Below are positions 16,401 to 25,083 of a DNA stretch of 26,075 nt, one piece after another. The notes beneath the pieces are model-generated. The model was not told where the DNA came from and did no database searches. It was given only the letters and a program-made list of their open reading frames with translations. The stretch covers positions 1 through 26,075 of IMG/VR virus record IMGVR_UViG_3300044823_000237. One strand, 5' to 3'. This DNA is from a virus. A program made the position numbers and the translations under genes. The number at the start of each line of letters is the position of its first letter. Position 1 is the first letter of the stretch.

Positions 16401-16426
16401 GGCCCGGAGCAGATTCGCTCCGGGCC
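16401..16426 (-). terminator. Perfect 10-bp GC stem-loop after the capsid gene
   Basis: GGCCCGGAGC (16401-16410) and GCTCCGGGCC (16417-16426) pair perfectly around a 6-base loop. The hairpin lies in the 91-bp gap between the capsid stop and the next ATG, the largest gap in this part of the operon. There is no T-tract on the minus strand, so it is either a leaky terminator that lowers read-through after the abundant capsid message or an mRNA-stabilising 3' structure. Confidence 0.6.
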
Positions 16427-16450
16427 TCATCTCCTCATTCGGGTTGCGTC

Positions 16451-18871
16451 TTAGCCGGCGACGACGTTCTTCTGCACGCCGCGGTAGTCGATGATGGCGC
16501 CGCCGAAGACGTGCTTCACCTTGTACTGCAGCTGGTCGTTGGTGAACTGCGTTCCGACGACGGGGTTGTTGGCCAGGAATATCTGCGGCTGCTCCAGACC
16601 GTCGAGGAAACCGATCTCAAGGAACGGCGCGTTCGCCTGGTTGGTACCGCCGTAGAAGTCGTTGTCGTCGGTCAGCATTTCGTTGACGATGATGCGTTCG
16701 TTGTTGTCGCCGAAGCGGTGGAAGAAGGTGTTCGCGCCGGCGGTGTTGGTCTGGTTGATTTGGATTGCCAGCGCCTTCACCTGGATCGGCACCATCAACC
16801 AGTCCAGCGTGAGCCCGAGCTGCTCGCCCGAGTCCTTCTCCGTCTGCTGGAAGAGTGCGATCTCCAAAGCGATCAACGCGTCCTGGCTCAGCGCAGCCGA
16901 GCCGAGGTTTCCGTGTGCCGCGTTGAACCAGGTCACGCCATCCGCCATATAGGCCGGGTTGTTGAGGAAGTAGTTGGTGATGAACCGCTTCAGCGTCTTA
17001 CGTCCGGCACGCGCCAGGCGAGTGGGGAAGCGAGCAATCGCGCCGAGATCGTCGTTGCGGATCGTCTGCTCGGAGATCGTGAGCAGGTTGCCATAGTTGC
17101 CGACCGCGTAGTTCACGCGCTCATCCGTGGGCTTCACGATCTCGGTATACGGTGCGCCTTCGGCCACCACCGCCAGCTCCGGGAAGTACCCGTCGCGGAC
17201 CCGGTCCTGCAGCTTGTAGCTGTCGATGTTGGCCTTTTGATACAGGACGTCCAGGCCGTCGATGCCCAGCTCGGCGTAGTCCTGCAACAGCCGCTTGGTC
17301 ATCGAGTTCAACAGCAGGTTGGGGAAGTCCGTGGTGGACACCGCTTCCGAAACGCGCGAGAAGAACGTAGCGCCGCTGGCTCGCAGCTTGGTCAGGTCGA
17401 AGTCGCCGGTGATGTGGCTGTACGCCTCGCGGATGCCATGGAAGGCGATCACGCCGCTGGTCTCGTGCCCCTTGACGCCGAGCATGCGATCCATGGCGAT
17501 CTGGGCCATGTCGTGGCCATCGAGGCTGAGCGCAGCGATGCCGCTCACGCGTCCGCTGTTGTTGGCCGCGGCAAACGCTTCGCGCACCGCGGTGATCTGC
17601 AGGTCGAGATCGCCGTCCGCAATCGAGGTCATCTTCTCAAAATGGCCGCGCACTAGCTTCTTTGCAGGCTCTGGCAGCTTCGAGTCGTTCAGCTTCGCCT
17701 CCATCACATTGACGAACTGCAGCTTCTTCGCCTCTGCAAGGGTCGCATTCGCGGCGGTCTGCGCAGCGGTCGATGCAGCGGTGGTCGCGGTCGAGAGAGC
17801 TTCCGTGACGCGCGTGAAGATGTCCTCATACTTCTCTTCGGCTGCGGTGTTCAGCTCCGTCTGGAACGCGGTTGCGCTGGTCGCGTCCTGAGTACGCAAA
17901 GCCTCGATCACGCGCAGAATCATTTGCTTGTTTTTCATCTGGTCCTCCCGGACTTGGGCATTGTTGTGTCGGACCAGGTGGGCCGACGAACCTTGTTTGA
18001 CCGCGGCCAACTGGGCCGCCGCGATCTCACCACTCGCGTCGGCCGAGGCGGCCACGCGCATCTCTTGCAGAAAACGTCCGCCCGCACCGGCCTCGCCAAC
18101 CAGGTCGATGGAATAGAGCTTGCCGAGCTTCTTGGCTTCGAGGCACTTCTTGCCTTCGACGGTCGCCGGCGCGAATCCCACCGTGGCCAGGATCGAGAGC
18201 CCGAACATATCGAGCTTGCCGGCCTTTCGCGCCGCCGCGAACTTGCCGCGCAACGCAGTCTCGCTCTCTAACAGATTGAGATTCGCGCGGGCTTCGGAGA
18301 CACTCGCTGCAACCGCACCATCGCTGAACCAGCCAGCAATGCGATCAGGATCGTTCTCTCCGTACTGGTAGCCCGGCTCGGGCTGCGGATGCCGGCGCCC
18401 GAACTTCGCAGAGTTCGCGGCCTCGGCAACCTCAGCCACAAACACCGGGGGGTAGTAGTGAGGCAGCGAGCTTCCCGCCAGAATTCCTCCGCCCCAGCCT
18501 GCCTTCAACACGCTCACCGGGTAGATCGCGTCGTTCGCGGCGTCGGAATCGGAGGCCTCCGTAACGAAGTGCCCAGCCTCCGCAACGGGCACATAGGCCG
18601 TTTCGACTTCCTGCGCGTCGGTCAGTGTGATCGCGTTCAGTTTGTCGATCGAGTAGCCGATTCGATAGAGATTGCCGCCGTTGGTGCTGCGCGCGATGAC
18701 GTAATCGGTGAAGACATCCTGCACCCAGAAGCGCTGGCATCCATCGCTGTCGTTGCCGAACTGCGCCAGCAGTGCTCCGTCTAAAAGTGCGCTCCGGTCA
18801 AATAGCGACAGATCGGCCGCGGCGGCTTCCGCCACGGCCAACCAGATCAGGCGTGATTTCTGTGGGCGCAT
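16451..18871 (-). CDS. Prohead protease/scaffold-major capsid protein fusion
   Basis: 806 residues. Residues 47-95 (RFWVQDVFTDYVIAR... LYRIGYSID) and 155-270 (GRRHP, YGENDPDRIAGWF, LLESETALRGK, FGLSILATVGF, SIDLVGEAGAGGRFL) match the prohead protease/scaffold family. H161 and S226 are plausible catalytic residues, but I cannot prove this. A helical, Ala/Thr-rich delta-like region (about 312-430) follows. The C-terminal 350 residues are the HK97-fold capsid domain, with strands such as NAPFLEIGFLDGLEQPQIF and a terminal KHVFGGAIIDYRGV. Such fusions are known in NCBI families. An ATG at 17938 (M312) has a GGGAGGA site just upstream and could yield the capsid part alone (495 residues). The AAGGA site of the full-length start overlaps the stop of the ChaB-like gene. 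Confidence 0.85.
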   Translation of the reverse strand: MRPQKSRLIWLAVAEAAAADLSLFDRSALLDGALLAQFGNDSDGCQRFWVQDVFTDYVIARSTNGGNLYRIGYSIDKLNAITLTDAQEVETAYVPVAEAGHFVTEASDSDAANDAIYPVSVLKAGWGGGILAGSSLPHYYPPVFVAEVAEAANSAKFGRRHPQPEPGYQYGENDPDRIAGWFSDGAVAASVSEARANLNLLESETALRGKFAAARKAGKLDMFGLSILATVGFAPATVEGKKCLEAKKLGKLYSIDLVGEAGAGGRFLQEMRVAASADASGEIAAAQLAAVKQGSSAHLVRHNNAQVREDQMKNKQMILRVIEALRTQDATSATAFQTELNTAAEEKYEDIFTRVTEALSTATTAASTAAQTAANATLAEAKKLQFVNVMEAKLNDSKLPEPAKKLVRGHFEKMTSIADGDLDLQITAVREAFAAANNSGRVSGIAALSLDGHDMAQIAMDRMLGVKGHETSGVIAFHGIREAYSHITGDFDLTKLRASGATFFSRVSEAVSTTDFPNLLLNSMTKRLLQDYAELGIDGLDVLYQKANIDSYKLQDRVRDGYFPELAVVAEGAPYTEIVKPTDERVNYAVGNYGNLLTISEQTIRNDDLGAIARFPTRLARAGRKTLKRFITNYFLNNPAYMADGVTWFNAAHGNLGSAALSQDALIALEIALFQQTEKDSGEQLGLTLDWLMVPIQVKALAIQINQTNTAGANTFFHRFGDNNERIIVNEMLTDDNDFYGGTNQANAPFLEIGFLDGLEQPQIFLANNPVVGTQFTNDQLQYKVKHVFGGAIIDYRGVQKNVVAG

Positions 18872-18878
18872 GGAATCC

Positions 18879-19280
18879 TTATTTGGATTTGGCGGCAGCC
18901 TTCATTACCCCCGCGGTCTCCGCGATAACCGGAACAGGAGGAGGGACCGGGAAGCTGTGCTTCTTGCCGTCCGAAGTGACCACCCGGAGATGCTCGACGC
19001 CCTGGATCACGCGCTTGCCATGGCCGATCACCTTCCAGGCATCGTCGTTCTTGGCCTGGAAATCGGAGACCATCGCTGCGGCTTCCTTGTGGCTCGTCGG
19101 TGCGTCGATGCGAAGCAGCTTGTTCGCTTCCTTGCGCGCGGCCTGCTTTTGCCCGGATTCATCGTTCGGGATGTCCACCTGCGCCTGTTTGAGCGCTGCG
19201 GTGTAGATGCCGCTCCATTTCTGCTGGAGCGCTACCGGAAGATGGGCCGGGGAAGAAGGGATTTGTAACTCGGTTGTCAT
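18879..19280 (-). CDS. ChaB-like phage protein
   Basis: Start chosen at the ATG at 19280 with GAGGAAA just upstream, giving 133 residues; the frame extends to 19343 but that part has no ribosome site. Residues about 14-58 (LPVALQQKWSGIYTAALKQAQ... AARKEANKLL) match the ChaB pattern: an LP helix start, a W-x-x-I-x-x-A-A helix and a final A-x-x-x-A-x-x-x-L helix. ChaB was named for cation transport regulation, but homologues in phages sit among head genes and have no proven role. The C-terminal 60 residues contain a GVEHLRVVTSDGKKHSFPVPP strand pair and a proline/alanine tail. Confidence 0.6.
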   Translation of the reverse strand: MTTELQIPSSPAHLPVALQQKWSGIYTAALKQAQVDIPNDESGQKQAARKEANKLLRIDAPTSHKEAAAMVSDFQAKNDDAWKVIGHGKRVIQGVEHLRVVTSDGKKHSFPVPPPVPVIAETAGVMKAAAKSK

Positions 19281-19390
19281 GGCATTTCCTCGATAGACGG
19301 TAAAACGGTTTTCCGACTCCATCAGCATAGGCAAGTCAGGCAAATTCGCTGTTCAGCGTGAGCGATCCCACAAGAGCGGGATTCCGCGTT

Positions 19391-20284
19391 TTAGGAAACG
19401 TTCATGCTCAAACCCACTTTTGCAAGCGTGGCGCGGTCTTCCGCCGTTGCGTAAAGGTCTTTATCGGCGATGAAGGGAATCGAGAGGCAGTGGCAAAAGA
19501 TGGTGTTTTCCGGCGAACCGCTGGGGTCGCGGGGGAACATCAACTCCTCGCCTTCAACCATGAATGGTTGGTCCACCGCGACGGTCTGGCCTTTGGCAAG
19601 GATGTGCCCAATGCGCGGCACGCGCGCTGCGGGAATATGCAGCCAGCGCTTCTGGATGGCCTTATTGCGGCTCGCCAGGTCCTGCATCCGTGACTGCCCC
19701 GAGATCGAATGGACGCGCAGGATTTCGTTGAAGGCGACCTTCATGGCGCGATCGCCGACGTCGGTGAAGATGCCGCTGAACTTTCCGCCCTCCATCGCTC
19801 GGCCGACCTGGTCGATAATTTCGCTCATCGACTGGCCTCCGAGGAACGCGCGCTGGATGGCCCCTTTGACCTTGGCCGCCGCATCGGAAGAGAGTCCGGA
19901 GATCAGGTCCGCCGAATAGCCCTGCGCGATCCGCACCGTCTGCATGTTGATGGTGCCCAGCGGCATCGTTGTCCCAAGCCCCGCGCCGATCACCGCACTG
20001 ACGCCATGCGTTGCCATCGCAGCGGCACGCTCCTGTAGCGCATTCACCTTGTCTGTCGCCGCCGCCCTGAACTTGGCCAACGCACGATCGATGTCGTCTC
20101 GCAGCGACCGGAGCTGCCCCGCGGTGAAGCTCTGCGGATTGAGCTGCGCGATGCGCCCGAGGATCTCGCGGTCGGCGATGGCGAGCTGCCCCTCGATCGC
20201 CGTGCGCGCCTCGGGAGTGAGGCTCTTCGCTCCATCGATGAGCTTCGTCACCTGTTCCGCATACAGCTCGGCCCGCGTCGCCAT
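19391..20284 (-). CDS. Phage head morphogenesis protein, Mu F / SPP1 gp7-like
   Basis: 297 residues, its ATG directly following the portal TAG. The first 90 residues are long helices. The C-terminal third has the minor head protein signature: SGQSRMQDLASRN (195-207), a W-x-H motif (KRWLH, 212-216), H227 in RIGHILAKGQT, PRDPSGSPENTI (251-262) and the CHC motif at 264-266, equivalent to the NCRC box of Mu F proteins. These proteins bind the portal inside the prohead and assist DNA ejection. Order portal-F-scaffold-capsid is conserved. Confident family call. Confidence 0.85.
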   Translation of the reverse strand: MATRAELYAEQVTKLIDGAKSLTPEARTAIEGQLAIADREILGRIAQLNPQSFTAGQLRSLRDDIDRALAKFRAAATDKVNALQERAAAMATHGVSAVIGAGLGTTMPLGTINMQTVRIAQGYSADLISGLSSDAAAKVKGAIQRAFLGGQSMSEIIDQVGRAMEGGKFSGIFTDVGDRAMKVAFNEILRVHSISGQSRMQDLASRNKAIQKRWLHIPAARVPRIGHILAKGQTVAVDQPFMVEGEELMFPRDPSGSPENTIFCHCLSIPFIADKDLYATAEDRATLAKVGLSMNVS

Positions 20285-21880
20285 CTACGCCACCATGTCC
20301 GCGGCGGCGGCAGCGTCCGCCGGCGTAGGTTTGCCATCCGGCCCGATGGGCGGCTCAGCGCCCTGCTGCTGCGCGATCGCGGTAGCCAGCGCATTTTGTG
20401 GGAAGAGGTTGTTCTGATCCTCCGCCTTCTTGTCCGTCAATTCCTGCTGCGCAGCTTCGTATTCGGCCTTCGAATCGTCGATTTCAGTGCCGAGCTGACC
20501 GATCAGCATGTGGAAGATGCGCGCGGCTGTCTCGCCCTGTATCCAGCCGCGGTCCTCCGCTTCGGCCACCGACTGCGTCGCGCCAGTCAGCACAGAAGCG
20601 GCGCCAGATAGATCGCGTACCAGCAGCTCCGGGACTTCAATGGTGTGATTGGTGTTCTCATCCTGACCCAGCATCCCATGCAGCTTCGCCTGCTCCAACA
20701 CAAAGCTGGTGATGCGCTTGATGCAGTCCACCTGGTGCTGTTGGCGCATGGTGAACTTCTTACCCGTCGGCCCCTGCATCTCGGTCGCGGTGGAACGGTT
20801 GCCGCTGCCCGAATCGCCGAAGAACCAGTCCGGCAGGCCAGCGCCGCCGATGCCGTACTTCTTCACCATCTCCGCGCCAGCCGACATGTCCGCGCCCTTG
20901 AAGTCCGGTGTCTTGGCCTCGACCACGACCTTCTCATTCGACACAAACACCCCACCCTGGCGCGGCGGGTTCTGCGTGATCTCCTTGGAATAAGCGTCGG
21001 TCTGCTTCTGGTCCGCACCAGTCAGCGTGTAGTGCCAGACATAGCTATTCAGAAAGCGGACCTTGTCGGCGAAGTCGAAGATCATCTGGTCGAAGACATC
21101 GATCCAGTCGGCCAGGCTGAACAGCTCGGAGATCCCGCGGCTCGCGCTCATCGCCTTGTTGATGGCGAAGTAGAACGTCTCGCCGCTCAGGTAGCCCCAC
21201 GCCGGCGCGTTGATGTCCTCTTCGCGCCGGATGATGCTGAGCGTGCGCTGGTCGGGGATGCCGACTTCCTTGCGCAGCACTACATTCACCGGGAACGCTA
21301 CGATCTGGTCGCCGCCGCCGATGTCCATCTTGCCGTATTGGATGGACTCAATCTGCATAGGGTCGATGTAGCCGAGACGCACAAAGCCGTCCACCGGGTT
21401 GACGCTGACCGGCACGCAGAATTCCCCGAAGGTGGTCAACTCAGTACACATCGATTGCGTACGGGTGGGCATGCAATTGATGTCGTCATCCCAGAAGCGG
21501 TCGATCACGGCCTGCGATTTGGGACTTTCGCAGATGACCTTGAATCGCTCGCCGACGACGTAGCTGGTGATGATCTCGACGATGCGCTTGCCGAACGGCG
21601 TGGTGACGGCCAGGAAGAAGCACACCTGCTGCATGCGGTCATGCATCAGCGGGTTCAGGTCGCGCAGCGTCTGCGGCGACGTGATGCGGCGGAACTGGTA
21701 GTCGGTATCGTCGTCGCCCGAGGTGAGCGAGAAGATCGACGGCTGGATAGCTTCCTTCACCGCAAGCACGCGCAGGGCCTCTGCCTTCTCCGCCAGCGCC
21801 ATGCGAGCTTCCTTCAGATCGAGGAACACCATCGTTTCATGCCCACTGCCCAGTAGCCTCTTCAAATTCAACGGCGCCAT
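20285..21880 (-). CDS. Phage portal protein
   Basis: 531 residues between the terminase large subunit and the F-like gene. It overlaps the terminase by 13 bases and has GAGGA before its ATG. Seen: TPFGKRIVEIITSYVVGERFKV (about 95-116) and a wing region; the stretch SSGNRSTATEMQGPTGKKF (about 365-385) with ITSFVLEQAKLHG resembles the stem and crown entry helices of portals. The C-terminal 60 residues are Gln/Ala/Asp rich and disordered. Twelve copies would form the DNA channel. It does not look like the DUF935 portal of Mu itself, so the Mu-like packaging genes are combined with a different portal family. Confidence 0.85.
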   Translation of the reverse strand: MAPLNLKRLLGSGHETMVFLDLKEARMALAEKAEALRVLAVKEAIQPSIFSLTSGDDDTDYQFRRITSPQTLRDLNPLMHDRMQQVCFFLAVTTPFGKRIVEIITSYVVGERFKVICESPKSQAVIDRFWDDDINCMPTRTQSMCTELTTFGEFCVPVSVNPVDGFVRLGYIDPMQIESIQYGKMDIGGGDQIVAFPVNVVLRKEVGIPDQRTLSIIRREEDINAPAWGYLSGETFYFAINKAMSASRGISELFSLADWIDVFDQMIFDFADKVRFLNSYVWHYTLTGADQKQTDAYSKEITQNPPRQGGVFVSNEKVVVEAKTPDFKGADMSAGAEMVKKYGIGGAGLPDWFFGDSGSGNRSTATEMQGPTGKKFTMRQQHQVDCIKRITSFVLEQAKLHGMLGQDENTNHTIEVPELLVRDLSGAASVLTGATQSVAEAEDRGWIQGETAARIFHMLIGQLGTEIDDSKAEYEAAQQELTDKKAEDQNNLFPQNALATAIAQQQGAEPPIGPDGKPTPADAAAAADMVA

Positions 21881-23532
21881 ATCGTCTTCCTCGCTCTCTG
21901 AACAAAATCCTGTGGGCCATTGACTAGGTCCGCACCACCGCGCCGTTCCAGTTGATTGAACACGCGCGATAACATTCCCCGGCCGGTGCCGTTGTCTCCG
22001 CGATCGCCGATGCGCACCTCAGGCGACAGCGAGATAATTACTGGCCGGAAGTTCATCTCGCGCGCCAGAGCAACCGCACTCTCCAGCGCGTCGGCCAGGT
22101 CGTCCTTTATTTTTCCCAGATAGAGAAGCTGGTTGATGAGCGCGGTCTGCGTGCCGTCGAGGCAGAACTGGATCGTCCCGTTCTCTACAAGGCCGGAGAT
22201 CTTCGCAATGCGCATGAACTTGTCCGTCAAATGCGGAACGCCGACGACGTTCATGTAGCGGCCGGTCTGCGTGCTCACCTCGTCGATCGTCTGTTTCAGC
22301 GCTTCCTGATACGCCTGGTCCTCGATGCCGACGACCTCCGGCCGCTCCTGGTCCCACAGCCGGATGATGTAATCGACCTGCTTGGTAAACGGCATCTTCG
22401 ACTGCTCCGCGCGCAACACCAGGATCTTGCCATCAGCCTTGACGCCAACCGTCACCGAGCCAAAGAAATCGGCCCTGCGCTTCAGGCTGATCGCAGGATC
22501 GTGATAGGTGATCTTTGCCAGAGCGACGCCGACGATATGCTCGCGGAAATACTGGTGCTGCTTGATCCACGCTTCCTGGAAGACCTGCGTCTCTGCCGAG
22601 AGCGGAAGGTTGCGGAACTCCTGATTGAAAAAGACCGAGCCGAGGTCGGCTTCTTTCAGCCGCAGCGATTCCAGGTCCCACTTCGCCGGCCACAGCACCG
22701 ACTCCGGAGTCCAGTCCAGGTCGACGGCCATGAAGCGCCGTTTGATGTAACGCTTGAATTTGGTTTCATCCAATAGGTCGGCAAGGAACGAATCGTAGTG
22801 AAGGATGGTACCGACAGTGCAGATCTGGCAGTACTTGCCCAGGTTCATCACGGTGCCCTTGAACCAGCGGGTCAGCTTCTCGCGCGTTTCGGGGTTATCG
22901 ACATCCTGCTCATTTTCCAGATCGTCTAAGACGACAAGGTCAGGACGCCACATGCGATAGCGCAGGCCGCGCAAGCTCTGTCCGGCGCCGCGCGCAACGA
23001 TGCTGATTCCGGTGGACGTGCGGCAGTCGTTGACATCCCACTTCTTGTCGCCCACCAGGTCGCCGAAGTCTTTGCGCAGCGCGTCGTTGCTTTCGAGTTC
23101 TTCCTTGATGGCGGCGAGCTGAAGCGCGGCCTGCGGTTGCGTATCGCTGATGAGGACGATGAACCGCCGCTTCTTGTAGCAGATGCAATAGAGCGGCCAG
23201 AAGACGGAGACGACGGTGGACTTGGCGTGCTCGCGCGGCGCCGCAACGGCGATGAACTGCTCGGTCAGAAGCAGCCGGTAGATCTCTTTGTGGAACTCGG
23301 CCGGGGGTATGAGCTCGCCCGTCTTCTCATCCAGCATGAAGTGCGAGAGGTATTTCACCGCGAAGTCGGTGATCTCCTCGGCCATCTGCCACGCCTGGTC
23401 CAGCAGCTCCTTCGGATCGCTGCGCTGGATAGCGACGATCTCCGGGTTGATGCCGAACGCGCCGCGTATTCGCGCGGCGGACTCATCAAGCCGCTGACGC
23501 TTCGATTTGCCTTGCGAAGGCCTCTGCGCCAT
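21868..23532 (-). CDS. Terminase large subunit
   Basis: 554 residues with an AGGAG site seven bases before the ATG. ATPase: Walker A-like APREHAKST (98-106), Walker B DLVVLDDLE (198-206) and the coupling motif TVGTILHYDS (239-248). Nuclease: D345 in YHDPAIS, E404 in VGIEDQAYQ and D477/D478 in KDDLADALESAVAL form the expected RNase H-like acidic set. All catalytic elements are present, so it should cut and translocate phage DNA into the prohead. It overlaps the putative small terminase by 47 bases, an unusually long overlap for this operon. Confidence 0.93.
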   Translation of the reverse strand: MAQRPSQGKSKRQRLDESAARIRGAFGINPEIVAIQRSDPKELLDQAWQMAEEITDFAVKYLSHFMLDEKTGELIPPAEFHKEIYRLLLTEQFIAVAAPREHAKSTVVSVFWPLYCICYKKRRFIVLISDTQPQAALQLAAIKEELESNDALRKDFGDLVGDKKWDVNDCRTSTGISIVARGAGQSLRGLRYRMWRPDLVVLDDLENEQDVDNPETREKLTRWFKGTVMNLGKYCQICTVGTILHYDSFLADLLDETKFKRYIKRRFMAVDLDWTPESVLWPAKWDLESLRLKEADLGSVFFNQEFRNLPLSAETQVFQEAWIKQHQYFREHIVGVALAKITYHDPAISLKRRADFFGSVTVGVKADGKILVLRAEQSKMPFTKQVDYIIRLWDQERPEVVGIEDQAYQEALKQTIDEVSTQTGRYMNVVGVPHLTDKFMRIAKISGLVENGTIQFCLDGTQTALINQLLYLGKIKDDLADALESAVALAREMNFRPVIISLSPEVRIGDRGDNGTGRGMLSRVFNQLERRGGADLVNGPQDFVQRARKTIWRR

Positions 23533-24235
23533 GCGACATCTCCTGGACCAGCTCGTCTTTGATTGGGTCGAGCACGGCGCGGACGGCTTCGCGCGTGCGT
23601 AGCTTCTTCAGTAGGTCGTTCACCGCTTTGAGGTAGACCTCGCGTGGATCTCCGGAGGTGGCCGCGATCCGCGCCCGCTCCGTCTCGCTCTTCGCAATGT
23701 CTGCCTTCACCTTCAGCGCCGACATCTGCACCCGCTGGATACGCGTCATCGCCAGCGTTAGCTGGTTCAGCGATTTCATGTAGACGCCGCGACTCTCGGT
23801 ATCCATTTTCCCGGCTAGCGCAAACACCTCGTCCCGCATGGCGTTGATGACCGCATCGTTCGCGTCATCGATCCCCGCTCCCACAAACTTCGAGGCAAAG
23901 GCGCGCGCAGTCTCCGACTCCTTCAGAATCTGGCTCTGCACCTGATCGACGCGAAGATCGTACCAACGATGAAGACTGGACTTCGGGAGTCGCTTTCCAG
24001 GGAACTCCGCAAGAAGTTTGGGATCGATTTTGCTCCAGTCGATAAAGCCGCCGCCATCGGTCTCCCATTTCGCGCTGTAGGGTTTGCGGCTTTGTTCTTC
24101 GATCTCCTCCCAGGGTTTGAACCTCGCATTATGCAGCCTGGTGATTGCGAAGCGCACCTTTTCCGGTAGCTTGTCGATCTTCAGCGGCTGATGGGTCTTC
24201 CGTTTTTCTCCGGTGCGAGGTCTCGCCTTGGTCAT
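23486..24235 (-). CDS. DUF3486 / Mu gp27-like protein, probable terminase small subunit
   Basis: 249 residues. The N-terminus has KIDKLPEKVRFAITRLHNARFKPWEEIEEQ (about 19-48), matching the DUF3486 (Mu gp27) start: an I-D-x-L-P-E helix followed by a helix-turn-helix opening. Next come the long helices typical of small terminases. It is placed directly before the large terminase, as in Mu-like phages. It would recognise phage DNA and guide the large subunit, although for Mu gp27 this is an assignment by context. GGAGA nine bases before the ATG; the preceding gene ends 3 bases away. Confidence 0.75.
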   Translation of the reverse strand: MTKARPRTGEKRKTHQPLKIDKLPEKVRFAITRLHNARFKPWEEIEEQSRKPYSAKWETDGGGFIDWSKIDPKLLAEFPGKRLPKSSLHRWYDLRVDQVQSQILKESETARAFASKFVGAGIDDANDAVINAMRDEVFALAGKMDTESRGVYMKSLNQLTLAMTRIQRVQMSALKVKADIAKSETERARIAATSGDPREVYLKAVNDLLKKLRTREAVRAVLDPIKDELVQEMSHGAEAFARQIEASAA

Positions 24236-24238
24236 GGG

Positions 24239-24559
24239 TCAGATCTCCACGGCGGGATCGGTGATCGTCCCTTCCAGCAGGTCGCGGCCCTTCGCCGTCA
24301 GTTCTACCTGGACCAGATAGGCGTCGCCGGTGTCGTGATTGAGCACGCGGTTGAAGCGGAGATAGCCGCGATCGCCCAGGTCCTGCAGCAGTGTCTTCAC
24401 TTCGTTCTTGCTGACATCGAAGCAGAGCCCGCGCAGCAGTGCGCTCCACAGGGCCGTCGAGTCCATGCGCGAGGCCTGGCGGTCATGGTTGTCGCGAAGC
24501 AGCCCAAGGACCGCCCCCCTCAGCCGCTTGAATCTCGCTATTACCGTAACTGCTGTCAT
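24239..24559 (-). CDS. Small winged-helix-like Mu-type phage protein (VpaChn25_0724-like)
   Basis: 106 residues, ATGA overlap with the upstream gene and GAGAGG before the ATG. The sequence RLRGAVLGLLRDNHDRQASRMDSTALWSAL...VSKNEVKTLLQDLGDRGYLRF...VELTAKGRDLLEG has the layout of a winged helix (helix, recognition helix, wing strands, terminal TxxGxxLxxG). It matches small proteins that sit between the gp25- and gp27-like genes of Mu-type phages. Their function is unknown; a DNA-binding role is inference from the fold. Confidence 0.7.
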   Translation of the reverse strand: MTAVTVIARFKRLRGAVLGLLRDNHDRQASRMDSTALWSALLRGLCFDVSKNEVKTLLQDLGDRGYLRFNRVLNHDTGDAYLVQVELTAKGRDLLEGTITDPAVEI

Positions 24560-25083
24560 GCCGTCCTCTCTTTAGCCATCGCATCCAACTTGGCATTGAT
24601 GGTATTGAATGCGGACGTATGATCGAGGTCCAGCTTGTCGCTGATCTCTTTCAGTTGATCGCGGACGCCCGCAATCTTCGCCGCCAGCCGCTCCGTTTGT
24701 TGCGCCGTGTAGCTGGTCAATGTCTGCATCTCCTGGGTCTGGCGATCGTCCTTGTCCGCGAGCTGCTGCTGCGCCACGGCCAGCTTCTCCACGGACTGCA
24801 CCAGTTGGTTTCCGATGCCCATCAATATCCGCACCAGGTCGTAGAAGACGTACAGCGCCACGATGGTGACGATGGCCCACGGCCCCCACGCCTTCAGCAG
24901 CGGGAAGGCGTCCGTGGGATTGGAGCGCAGCAACTGGAATGCGCCGAAGACAACGGCGGCCCCCACCGACCATCCGCCACCCAGCGCGATCCGCTTGAAT
25001 ATCTCGGCGCGCAGGGTGGTCTTGGCCGCGGCGGCTGAATTCAGTTCACTCTGCGACACTCCGCGTAACCAGAAGAGGTTCAT
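24556..25083 (-). CDS. Mu gp25-like (DUF2730-type) membrane coiled-coil protein
   Basis: 175 residues coupled by ATGA to both neighbours. Two hydrophobic segments (about 33-52 and 67-88) are followed by a long coiled coil (about 93-172) rich in Gln, Lys, Glu and Leu. This layout, membrane anchor then coiled coil, and the place between holin-like and gp27-like genes are those of DUF2730 (Mu gp25). Possible spanin-like or membrane-tethering role in lysis or morphogenesis; not proven in Mu. DUF2730 proteins usually have one helix, so the extra segment is a slight departure. Confidence 0.6.
   Translation of the reverse strand: MNLFWLRGVSQSELNSAAAAKTTLRAEIFKRIALGGGWSVGAAVVFGAFQLLRSNPTDAFPLLKAWGPWAIVTIVALYVFYDLVRILMGIGNQLVQSVEKLAVAQQQLADKDDRQTQEMQTLTSYTAQQTERLAAKIAGVRDQLKEISDKLDLDHTSAFNTINAKLDAMAKERTA

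Noticed and set aside
15016-17656. Long plus-strand frames (459 and 432 residues) opposite the adaptor, unknown structural and capsid genes
   Set aside because: They mirror minus-strand coding genes and show no domain; the minus-strand proteins have clear family features and coupled starts.
20645-21856. 403-residue plus-strand frame opposite the portal gene
   Set aside because: Antisense shadow: rich in His/Asp/Leu/Val from reversed codons, no start signal, and the portal frame is convincing.
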